A program made the translations under genes and the position numbers. 64,000 nucleotides of DNA from Frateuria sp. Soil773 (lineage in GTDB: Bacteria; Pseudomonadota; Gammaproteobacteria; Xanthomonadales; Rhodanobacteraceae). Location of the stretch: assembly GCF_001428405.1 (NCBI RefSeq), contig NZ_LMSL01000040.1, positions 323,418 to 387,417 on the forward strand, written 5' to 3'. The notes under the pieces were generated by a model, which was given only the letters and a program-made list of their open reading frames with translations, did not search any database and was not told the origin of the DNA. Position 1 is the stretch's first letter. Each line of letters opens with the position of its first letter. Below, piece after piece: positions 56,770 through 64,000 of this stretch.

Positions 56770-58971
56770 ATGCTGAGTATGCTGCTCGCCGCCGCCATGG
56801 CCGCGGGCGCGGCGGCGTCGGCATGGCAGGACGGCCTGGACTGGCACGGCGTGCACGTGAACATGCACCGCGATGCGCAGGACTACGTCCTGGCCTGGCC
56901 CTACGGGCAGCGCACGATTGCCGCTCAGCCGTCGAAGGTGGACACCGCCAGCGTGCTGTTCGACGGCCTGTTCGCGATGGCGCTGGACGACCTGCGCCAG
57001 GATTCGGTCGAAGCGATCCGCGACGGCGCGTTCGACCACGGCAAGCCGATTCCCTGCCACTGCTTCGAGACCGGATTGAAGTGGCCGTACGTATGGACGC
57101 GCGATCTCGCCTACGCGGTCGATCTCGGGCTGTGGCGCTTCGACCCGGATCGCGCGCGCAACGGGCTGCGCTTCAAGCTTTCCGCCGTGCGCGAGCCGTC
57201 CGCGCCGCAGGGCCTGTACGTCATGCAGGACACCGGCTCCGGCGGCAGTTGGCCGGTCAGCACCGACCGCGTGATGTGGTTCCTCGGCGCACGGCACCTG
57301 CTCGACGATCCGGCCTTCGCCGCCGACGCCTACCGGGCGCTGCGCGCGACGCTGGCGCAGGACCGGCAGTATGCGTTCGACGCCGAGCTGGGCCTCTACC
57401 GGGGCGAAACCTCGTTCCTCGACTGGCGCGAACAGACCTATCCGGCGTGGACGGCGGACGATGTGGTGGCGATCGGGCAATCGTTCGCGCTGTCCACCAA
57501 CGTGCTGCACTACCAGGCGCTGCAGCTTGCCGCGTCGATGGCCGCGACGCGCCGCGACGACCGGGTCGCCGCCGGCTACCGCGCCCAGGCCGCCGCGCTG
57601 AAGGCGGCGATCAACGCGCGCTTCTGGCGTGCCGACCGCGGCCTCTACATGAGCTACCTCGGCGGCGACGGCACGCCGTACGACACCTACGACCTGCTCG
57701 GCATCGCGCTGGCGATCGACAGCGGCGTGGCCGACGGCGAACGGGCGGCCCGGGCGCTGGCGAACTATCCCGCGTGGCCGGCCGGCAGCCCGGTGATCTG
57801 GCCCGAGCGCGCCGACCAGCCGGTCTACCACAACCGCGCGATCTGGCCCTTCGTCAGCGCCTATGCGCTGCGCGCAGCCCGCACCATCGATGATCCCGCG
57901 CGGATCGCGCACGAGCTGCGTTCGATCGTGCGCGGCGCGGCGCTGTACGGCTCCAACATGGAGAACTACGAGTTGCTGACCCAGGGCCAGCACGTGGACG
58001 AAGGTCCGCTCAGCGGGCCGGTGGTGAATTCGCCGCGGCAGTTGTGGTCGGTAGCGGCCTACCTGTCGATGGTCGTCGAAGGCGTGTTCGGCCTGGACGC
58101 GGACGGACGCATCGCACCGAAGCTGCCCGCATCGCTGGTGCCGATGCTGTTCGGCGGGCGCGACACGATCGCGCTGGAACTTCCCGGACGCCGGATCACC
58201 CTGCGCCTGCCGGCCTCGTTCGACCGCGGCCATCCCTCCGGCAACCTGCTCGTCGCCGACCGCATCGAGACGCAGGGCGACCGCAGCGTGGTGACGCTTA
58301 AGGTCGTGCATGCCAGGGAGACGCCACTGCGCCTCGATGCGCCGCTGCTGGCGCCGGCCGCGCCCGCCGCTCCCAGCATCACCGCCGATGGCGACGGCTG
58401 GCGCGTGCGGGTCCACGGCCAGGCCGTGCTGTACATCGACGGCCATCGCCACGGCGCCATCGACGGCACCGCCAGGCTCGCCCGCCAGCCCGGACGAATC
58501 TGCGTCAACGCGGTGCGCGTGGATGCGCAAGGCATCGAATCGCTGCACAGCCCGGACACCTGCGCGGGCGACGAAGCCCGCCTCGACGGCGGCTGGCCGC
58601 GCACGTGGACGGCGCCGCGAACCGGCAGCTACCGCGTCGCGCTGGACTACGCCAACCGCCACGGCCCGATCAACACCGGCGTCACCGCCGCGGTGAAACG
58701 GCTGGCGATCCATTGCGACGGCAGCGGCGAACAGCGCCTGCCGGTCATGATGCCGCACAGCACCGGCATGCAGCGCTCGACCTGGAGCCGCTTCACCGCC
58801 ACCGCCGGCGCCACCTGCCGCTTCCGACTCGAGGACGGCTTCAACATGAGCTACCTGCAGCAGAACGCCCACTACACCGGCGGCGCGGGCGGCATCGACG
58901 GCCCCTTGAACGATGCCCGCATCGGCGCTTTGCTGATCGCACCGCTGGCCGGCGATGCCGCCGAACCATGA
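56770..58971 (+). CDS. Secreted (alpha/alpha)6-barrel glycosidase-like protein
   Basis: 733 residues from the ATG at 56770. The catalytic part looks like the six-hairpin glycosidase clan: PCHCFETGLKWPYVWTRDLA, YAVDLGLWRFDPDRARNGLR, SWPVSTDRVMWFLGARHLLD, PAWTADDVVAIGQSFALSTN and NRAIWPFVSAYALRAAR. The C-terminal 200 residues are beta-rich and may bind carbohydrate. The family is not certain (GH15/63/MGH-like are the nearest by pattern). The strong AAGGAG and a signal-peptide n-region MKRTPTHAAHA begin at 56738 in another frame, so the real start may be 56738 with a frameshift near 56770. Confidence 0.75.
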   Translation: MLSMLLAAAMAAGAAASAWQDGLDWHGVHVNMHRDAQDYVLAWPYGQRTIAAQPSKVDTASVLFDGLFAMALDDLRQDSVEAIRDGAFDHGKPIPCHCFETGLKWPYVWTRDLAYAVDLGLWRFDPDRARNGLRFKLSAVREPSAPQGLYVMQDTGSGGSWPVSTDRVMWFLGARHLLDDPAFAADAYRALRATLAQDRQYAFDAELGLYRGETSFLDWREQTYPAWTADDVVAIGQSFALSTNVLHYQALQLAASMAATRRDDRVAAGYRAQAAALKAAINARFWRADRGLYMSYLGGDGTPYDTYDLLGIALAIDSGVADGERAARALANYPAWPAGSPVIWPERADQPVYHNRAIWPFVSAYALRAARTIDDPARIAHELRSIVRGAALYGSNMENYELLTQGQHVDEGPLSGPVVNSPRQLWSVAAYLSMVVEGVFGLDADGRIAPKLPASLVPMLFGGRDTIALELPGRRITLRLPASFDRGHPSGNLLVADRIETQGDRSVVTLKVVHARETPLRLDAPLLAPAAPAAPSITADGDGWRVRVHGQAVLYIDGHRHGAIDGTARLARQPGRICVNAVRVDAQGIESLHSPDTCAGDEARLDGGWPRTWTAPRTGSYRVALDYANRHGPINTGVTAAVKRLAIHCDGSGEQRLPVMMPHSTGMQRSTWSRFTATAGATCRFRLEDGFNMSYLQQNAHYTGGAGGIDGPLNDARIGALLIAPLAGDAAEP

Positions 58972-59172
58972 TGGGAACCGTACCGCCGCTGCGGCAGACC
59001 AAGGCGCCCAGCCCTGCGCCATCGTCACCGGGCAACTTCGTCGCGCGGCCTCACGCCCTCCGATGCGGGCGTAGCCGGCACTTCATCGCCATGGATCGCC
59101 TCGCGCGTCCGGGTGGCCTTGGCCCTGCCGACGTCGTCAATCGGCAAATGCCAGCGACCGTATCCGGCGACG

Positions 59173-60669
59173 TCACTGCCGCGCCTCGATGCGCAACCCG
59201 CGCGGCGTAAGCCGGCGCTCGACCAGTTCGAACAGCCCCTGCACCAGCAACGCCAGCAGTGCGGCAGGCACGGCGCCCTCCAGGATCAGGCCGATGTCGT
59301 CCAGGCGGATGCCGGTGAGGATCGGCTGGCCGTAGCCGCCGGCGCCGATCAGCGCCGCCAGGGTGGCGGTGCCGACGTTGATCACCGCGGCGGTCTTGAT
59401 CCCGGCCAGGATCGACCGCGTCGCCATCGGCAGTTCCACGTCGCGCAGCCGCACGCCCGGCGGCAGGCCCAGCGCGGCGGCCGATTCGCGCAGTTCGGGC
59501 GCGATGCCTGCGAGGCCGGCATGCGTGTTGCGCACGATCGGCAGCAGGCTGTAGAAGAACAGCGCCGCTCCCGCCGGCCAGGCGCCGATGCCGAACAACG
59601 GGATCATGAACACGAACATCGCCAGCGACGGCACCGTCTGCAGGACGCCGACGAGCCCGAGCACCCATTGGCCGAGCCGCTTCACCCGCGCCGCCAGGAT
59701 GCCGAGCGGAACCGCCAGCAACACCGCCAGGGCCAGCGAGAGCGCCACCAGCTTTATGTGCTCCACGCTGCGCCGGAGCAGGCGCAGCCAGAAGCCGGCA
59801 GCGTCCGCCTGCGCGCGCACGCCGAGGAAATCCGCCGCCACCGCGCTTTCGCTGGCACCCTCAAGCTTCACCCGGGCGTTCATCCCGCGCATGGCGTCCT
59901 CGCCGATGCGGCCGGCGAGCCCGCGCAACGCCTCCACGAACCGCGGCGCGCTGCGCTCCAGCGCCAGCCGGTACAGGTAGACCGCCTCGTAGCGCGGGAA
60001 ATAGTGCATGTCGTCGGCCAGCGTGCGCAGCCGGTAATAGGGGATTTCCGCATCGGTGCCGTACAGGTCGATGGCATCGACGGCGCCGCTGGCGACCGCG
60101 CGGTACGACAGCGTGTGGTCCAACCCGCTCACCTGCGCCTGCGGCAATCCGTAGTGCCGGCGCAGGCCCGGCCAGCCGTCGCCGCGGTCCATGAACTCGT
60201 TGGAGAGGCCCAGGCGCAGGCCGGGATGCGCCCGCAGGTCGGAGATGCGGCGGATGCCGAGCTGCACGGCGCGGTCGGCACGCATGCCGATCGCATAGCT
60301 GTTGTCGAAGCCGAGCGATCCGGTGATGCCGATGCCCAGCGGCCGCAGCCGCTCGCGCAGCGTGGCGATGTCCGCGTCCGGCGCGACGTCCTTCAGCAGT
60401 TCGTGGGTGAGCGTTCCGGTGTACTCGGGGTAGGCGTCGATGTCGCCGTGCCGCAGCGCGCTCCACAGGATGCTGGTACCGCCCAGCTCGCGCCGGTGCA
60501 CCGCCTCCGCGCCGGCCTCGTGCGCCGACTCGCGCGCGATCTCGCCGAGGATCACCGACTCGGTGAACTGCTTGGAACCGACCCGCACCGGCTCCGCCTG
60601 CGCCCAGGCCAGCGCCGGCAGCAGGAGCAGCACGCATGCGGCGAGCCACGCTGCGGGCGCGCGCGTCAC
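59173..60669 (-). CDS. Osmoprotectant ABC transporter, fused substrate-binding and permease protein
   Basis: 498 residues from a GTG at 60669 that overlaps the ATPase stop (GTGA). A signal peptide (WLAACVLLLLPALAWA) precedes an OpuAC/ProX-like binding domain (about 22-285): VRVGSKQFTESVILGEIARE, HRRELGGTSILWSALRHGDI, DAYPEYTGTL. The second half is a five-to-six-helix permease: SVEHIKLVALSLALAVLLAV, PLGILAARVKRLGQWVLGLV, and the EAA-like loop ESAAALGLPPGVRLRDVELP. Fusions of this type occur in the OpuB/OpuC/EgtU class, importing glycine betaine, choline or related compounds (some bind ergothioneine). The order here is binding protein first, permease second. Confidence 0.92.
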   Translation of the reverse strand: MTRAPAAWLAACVLLLLPALAWAQAEPVRVGSKQFTESVILGEIARESAHEAGAEAVHRRELGGTSILWSALRHGDIDAYPEYTGTLTHELLKDVAPDADIATLRERLRPLGIGITGSLGFDNSYAIGMRADRAVQLGIRRISDLRAHPGLRLGLSNEFMDRGDGWPGLRRHYGLPQAQVSGLDHTLSYRAVASGAVDAIDLYGTDAEIPYYRLRTLADDMHYFPRYEAVYLYRLALERSAPRFVEALRGLAGRIGEDAMRGMNARVKLEGASESAVAADFLGVRAQADAAGFWLRLLRRSVEHIKLVALSLALAVLLAVPLGILAARVKRLGQWVLGLVGVLQTVPSLAMFVFMIPLFGIGAWPAGAALFFYSLLPIVRNTHAGLAGIAPELRESAAALGLPPGVRLRDVELPMATRSILAGIKTAAVINVGTATLAALIGAGGYGQPILTGIRLDDIGLILEGAVPAALLALLVQGLFELVERRLTPRGLRIEARQ

Positions 60670-61454
60670 GGCCGGCGCTCCGGCAACCGCCGCTGGGTCT
60701 CCACGAAACGGGTGACGAAGGCGGAGGCCGGCCGGTCGCACAGGTCCTCGAAGCGCCCCTCCTGCACCACGGCTCCCTCGCGCATCAGCACCAGCCGTTC
60801 GGCGAACCAGGCCGCCTCGGCCAGGTCGTGCGTCACCACGATCACGGTCTTCCCGAGCTGGCCGAAGATCGCCTTGAGTTCGTCCTGCAGCTCATGGCGG
60901 ACGATCGGATCGAGCGCGCCCAGCGGCTCGTCCAGCAGCAGCGCGGCGGGGTCCATCATCAAGGCGCGCACCAATGCGACGCGCTGGCGCTGGCCGCCGG
61001 AGAGCTCGGCCGGGTAGCGCTCCAGCACACCCTGCGGCAGGTGGGTCAGCGCGGCGAGTTCTTCCGCACGCCGGCGTATCCGCGGCGCAGCCCAGCCGAG
61101 GTGGCGCGGCAACAGGGCGAGGTTGCCGAAGGCCGTGAGATGGGGAAACAGGCCGCCGTCCTGGGTGACGTAGCCGACGCGGCGGCGCCATGCCAGCACG
61201 TCGCCGCGATCCAGCACGCGGCCATCGACCTTGACGCAGCCCTGGTCCGGCCATTCCAGCCCCAGCAGCAGGCGCAGCACGGTGGACTTGCCCGAACCGC
61301 TGCTGCCGATCAGCGCGGTGACGCTGCCGGCGTCGAACGCGAGGCTGACCCCGTCCAGCGCCGTCGCACCGCGGTAGCGCTTGCTGGCCCGCTCCAGCGC
61401 GAAGGCGACGCGCGGCGGCGTCTCAGCGCCGGGCAAGCCTGTCTCCCGCGACAT
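60666..61454 (-). CDS. Osmoprotectant ABC transporter ATP-binding protein
   Basis: 262 residues from the ATG at 61454; an ATG at 61514 adds 20 residues without similarity. Walker A is LIGSSGSGKSTVLRLLLGLE, Q-loop VGYVTQDGGLFPHLTAFGNL, signature ELSGGQRQRVALVRALMMDP, Walker B LLLDEPLGALDPIVRHELQD, H-loop VVTHDLAEAA. It is of the ProV/OpuBA group but shorter, with no CBS domains at the C-terminus. Partner of the fused permease, with a 4-base overlap. Confidence 0.93.
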   Translation of the reverse strand: MSRETGLPGAETPPRVAFALERASKRYRGATALDGVSLAFDAGSVTALIGSSGSGKSTVLRLLLGLEWPDQGCVKVDGRVLDRGDVLAWRRRVGYVTQDGGLFPHLTAFGNLALLPRHLGWAAPRIRRRAEELAALTHLPQGVLERYPAELSGGQRQRVALVRALMMDPAALLLDEPLGALDPIVRHELQDELKAIFGQLGKTVIVVTHDLAEAAWFAERLVLMREGAVVQEGRFEDLCDRPASAFVTRFVETQRRLPERRP

Positions 61455-61724
61455 GCCGCGCGTCCATGCCGGCCATGGGCCGGCGGCTTGCGGGAATACG
61501 GATTCGATCGCCACGTGCCATGGCAGGAGACTTTACCGCATGCGCGGCGGCGCACCGGCCGCGCCAAGTCCTTGTCGAGGGAATACGTGCCGTCGCCAGA
61601 CGACCTGTCCCTCGCCTTCGTTCCCATCCGCCTTGCATGCGAACGGCCTACGCGCGACGTGCGATCGCTGCCAGGCTGTTTGGAGAACGCAGCGCATTGC
61701 CAGTCCCGCAGGCGGGAACGCGGC

Positions 61725-62171
61725 TCAGAGCGGCCGCGTCCAATGCGCCGAGTAGCACACCCAGTCGCCGCCCTCGCGCCGCCAGGCCGTCTCGATGCGA
61801 TAGACGCCGAGCTGCGCCGGCAGCAGCTTCCCGCCGCTGCTGAGCGTCGCGGTGAAGCTGGCGACGATCCGCTCGCCGCGCCGCTCGGCATCGACCGGCC
61901 CGAGCGCCACCCCGACGCGCTCGCCGCGCAGCCGGATCATCCGCAGCAGGTTGGTCAGGTCGCGGCGCTGCATGGCGCCGTCGTTGCCGTCGAAATCCTC
62001 GCTCAGCGAGGCGGCCATGGCCGAGGCGTCGCCCGCCTCGGCGGCCTGCGATGCGGCCGCGAGCGCCTCGCGGACGCGCACTTCGTCGGGCGTCCTGCGG
62101 CAGCCGGCAAAGCCGGCCGCGAGCCCGGCGAACACCGCCCACAAGGTCACCATCCGGATCGTTCGAATCAT
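61725..62171 (-). CDS. NTF2-like (SnoaL-type) lipoprotein
   Basis: 148 residues. A signal peptide ends in LAAGFAGC, a lipobox giving C24. The mature part has an NTF2-like cone fold: [40 protein letters not shown], and [21 protein letters not shown]. No catalytic residues can be named. It is divergent from fadD, with 95 bp between starts. Confidence 0.82.
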   Translation of the reverse strand: MIRTIRMVTLWAVFAGLAAGFAGCRRTPDEVRVREALAAASQAAEAGDASAMAASLSEDFDGNDGAMQRRDLTNLLRMIRLRGERVGVALGPVDAERRGERIVASFTATLSSGGKLLPAQLGVYRIETAWRREGGDWVCYSAHWTRPL

Positions 62172-62266
62172 GCGGAAATCTCGCTGCGACGCGGCTTGCC
62201 GCTGTACGCGGCCGTATGCTCCAATGCCTCGACAGCATAGTGCGTTGCCAGGAACAGGATCACTAC

Positions 62267-63958
62267 ATGAGCAATGAACGTCCGTGGCTGGCCCATTATC
62301 CGGCAGGCGTCCCCGAGCAGATCAACGTGGATGACTACGCGTCGGTCGCCGCCGTGCTGGAGGAGGCGTTCGAGCGGTTCCGCCAGCGCCCGGCGTTCGC
62401 CAGCTTCGGCAAGCAGCTCAGCTACGGCGAGATCGACCAGTTGAGCCGCCGGTTCGCCGGCTACCTCACCGGCGTGCTCAAGCTCGGCAAGGGCGACCGC
62501 ATCGCGATCATGATGCCGAACGTGCTGCAGTACCCGATCGCGCTGTTCGGCGCGCTGCGCGCCGGCCTGGTGGTGGTCAACACCAACCCGCTCTACACCG
62601 GGCGCGAGCTGAAGCACCAACTGGAGGATTCCGGCGCCAAGGCGATCGTGGTGCTGGACAACTTCGCCGCCACGCTGCAGCAGGTGCTGGCCGAGACCCA
62701 CGTGGAGCACATCGTCACCACCGGCATCGGCGACATGCTCGGCTTCCCCAAGGGCGCGCTGGTCAACTTCGTGCTCAAGCACGTCAAGAAGATGGTGCCG
62801 GCGTTCAAGCTGCCGCATGCGGTGCGCTTCCGCGACGCGCTGGCGCGCGGCGCGGCGCACCCGCTGCCGAAGGTGGAACTGGGCCATGCCGACCTCGCCT
62901 TCCTGCAGTACACCGGCGGCACCACCGGCGTGGCCAAGGGCGCGATGCTCAGCCACGGCAACATGGTCGCCAACATGCTGCAGGCCGGCGCGTGGATCGG
63001 CACCGACCTGGTCAAGCCGGGCGAAGAGGTGATCATCACCGCGCTGCCGCTGTACCACATCTTCTCGCTCACCGCGAACGGCCTGGTGTTCATGCGCCTG
63101 GGCGGGCTCAACTGGCTGATCACCAACCCGCGCGACATGCCCGGCTTCGTCAAGGAGCTGAAGCAGTCGCGCTTCACCGCGCTGACCGGCGTGAACACCC
63201 TGTTCAACGGCCTGCTCAACACGCCCGGTTTCGCCGAGCTGGATTTCTCGCGCCTGCACCTCACCCTGGGCGGCGGCATGGCGGTGCAGCGCGCGGTAGC
63301 CGAGCGCTGGAAGAAGGTCACCGGCTGCACCCTCGCCGAGGCCTACGGCCTGACCGAGACCTCGCCGGCGGTCTGCATCAACCCGCTGGATCTCAAGGCG
63401 TACAACGGCTCGATCGGCCTGCCGGTGCCGTCCACCGAGGTGGCGATCTGGTCGGAGGACAACCAGCCGCTGGCCACCGGCGAGGTCGGCGAACTGATGG
63501 TGCGCGGCCCGCAGGTGATGCAAGGCTACTGGCAGCGTCCGGACGAGACCGCCAAGGTGCTCGGCGCCGACGGCTGGCTGCACACCGGCGACATCGCCAG
63601 GATGGACGAGAACGGCTACTTCTACATCGTCGACCGCAAGAAGGACATGATCCTGGTGTCCGGCTTCAACGTGTACCCGAACGAGGTCGAGGATGCGGTG
63701 ATGCTGCACCCGGGCGTGGCCGAGGTGGCCGCGGTCGGCGTGCCGGACGAGCATTCCGGCGAGGTGGTGAAGCTGTTCGTGGTGCGCAAGGACCCGAACC
63801 TCACCGAGGAAGCGCTCAAGCAGTTCTGCCGCGAGAACCTCACCGGCTACAAGCGGCCCAAGCTCATCGAGTTCCGCGACGCGCTGCCGAAGACCAACGT
63901 CGGCAAGATCCTCCGCCGCGAGCTGCGAGACGAGAAGAAGACGGCGGCCACGGCCTGA
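62267..63958 (+). CDS. fadD: Long-chain fatty acid-CoA ligase FadD
   Basis: 563 residues, similar to E. coli FadD. The AMP-binding P-loop is [20 protein letters not shown]. Motif A5 reads [20 protein letters not shown]. The hinge region has [20 protein letters not shown] with [20 protein letters not shown], the FadD signature, and the catalytic lysine near the end in [16 protein letters not shown]. It activates fatty acids to acyl-CoA at the inner membrane as they are taken up. The ATG at 62267 follows CAGGAACAGG. Confidence 0.97.
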   Translation: MSNERPWLAHYPAGVPEQINVDDYASVAAVLEEAFERFRQRPAFASFGKQLSYGEIDQLSRRFAGYLTGVLKLGKGDRIAIMMPNVLQYPIALFGALRAGLVVVNTNPLYTGRELKHQLEDSGAKAIVVLDNFAATLQQVLAETHVEHIVTTGIGDMLGFPKGALVNFVLKHVKKMVPAFKLPHAVRFRDALARGAAHPLPKVELGHADLAFLQYTGGTTGVAKGAMLSHGNMVANMLQAGAWIGTDLVKPGEEVIITALPLYHIFSLTANGLVFMRLGGLNWLITNPRDMPGFVKELKQSRFTALTGVNTLFNGLLNTPGFAELDFSRLHLTLGGGMAVQRAVAERWKKVTGCTLAEAYGLTETSPAVCINPLDLKAYNGSIGLPVPSTEVAIWSEDNQPLATGEVGELMVRGPQVMQGYWQRPDETAKVLGADGWLHTGDIARMDENGYFYIVDRKKDMILVSGFNVYPNEVEDAVMLHPGVAEVAAVGVPDEHSGEVVKLFVVRKDPNLTEEALKQFCRENLTGYKRPKLIEFRDALPKTNVGKILRRELRDEKKTAATA

Positions 63959-64000
63959 GGGGCCGGTTGCCGACCTCAGGACCGGACGCGGTTGCCGCGC

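Noticed and set aside
54847-59028. A 1,393-codon open frame on the minus strand
   Set aside because: It lies antisense to two well-supported glycosidase genes and arises from GC-rich third positions; its translation is Val/Ala/Gly/Arg-rich with no motif.
58968-59210. Short plus-strand open frame after the second glycosidase
   Set aside because: Random composition, partly opposite the ABC permease end, no ribosome site, overlaps the previous stop region.

Overview
The window is chromosomal DNA of a GC-rich gammaproteobacterium, most likely of the order Xanthomonadales (family Rhodanobacteraceae, near Dyella, Rhodanobacter or Luteibacter). The basis is gene order (hrcA-grpE-dnaK beside recN, fur-bamE-rnfH-ratA-smpB, serC-pheA-aroA, clpS-clpA, nudJ-mnmA-hflD), a Fur without its CxxC pair, and proteins shared mainly with Xanthomonads. 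Family placement is inference; no search was possible.

Layout. 1-8743: heat-shock genes (dnaK partial, grpE, hrcA, with sigma-32-like promoters), recN, a UhpA/UhpB-like response regulator and MASE1-type histidine kinase, a probable CsrA/RsmA-sequestering small RNA, fur, bamE, rnfH, ratA and smpB. 8833-9638: tRNA-Gly, tRNA-Cys, a broken tRNA-Leu and a tRNA-Leu(UAA) interrupted by a 233-nt group I intron. 10085-18469: probable accessory genes: an AraC-controlled tripartite drug exporter (outer-membrane factor, EmrA-like, EmrB-like) and a LysR-controlled quinone reductase/SDR pair. 18470-30147: a stress and small-protein region with two metallothionein-like proteins, atypical or decayed receivers, a GIY-YIG protein, a flavodoxin-fold reductase, an AsmA-like envelope protein, a DUF2383-type protein, and acetate kinase convergent with phosphoketolase. 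30148-30706: tmRNA and a second, identical tRNA-Gly on the other strand.

30779-44721 is core housekeeping: pgsA, uvrC, kdsB, aroA, pheA, serC, an FHA protein, a PHA-granule-associated protein, infA, clpA, clpS, nudJ, mnmA, hflD. 44743-54398 is central carbon metabolism with regulators: poxB and a divergent LysR gene, another LysR gene, acnB and acnA. 54982-58971 holds two glycosidases behind a perfect LacI-type operator. 59173-61454 is an osmoprotectant ABC transporter with fused permease and binding protein. The window ends with an NTF2-like lipoprotein and a FadD acyl-CoA ligase.

Three observations stand out. (1) A GGA-rich, terminator-ended RNA of about 190 nt at 6255-6443 has the architecture of RsmZ/CsrB RNAs, follows a palindrome with the GTAA-N8-TTAC geometry of GacA boxes, and sits beside a LuxR-type two-component pair. 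(2) A complete Azoarcus-like group I intron splits the UAA anticodon of tRNA-Leu. (3) Inverting the segment between the two identical tRNA-Gly copies would restore both smpB-ssrA and uvrC-pgsA-glyW-cysT-leuZ, which suggests a 21.7-kb inversion by recombination between tRNA genes.
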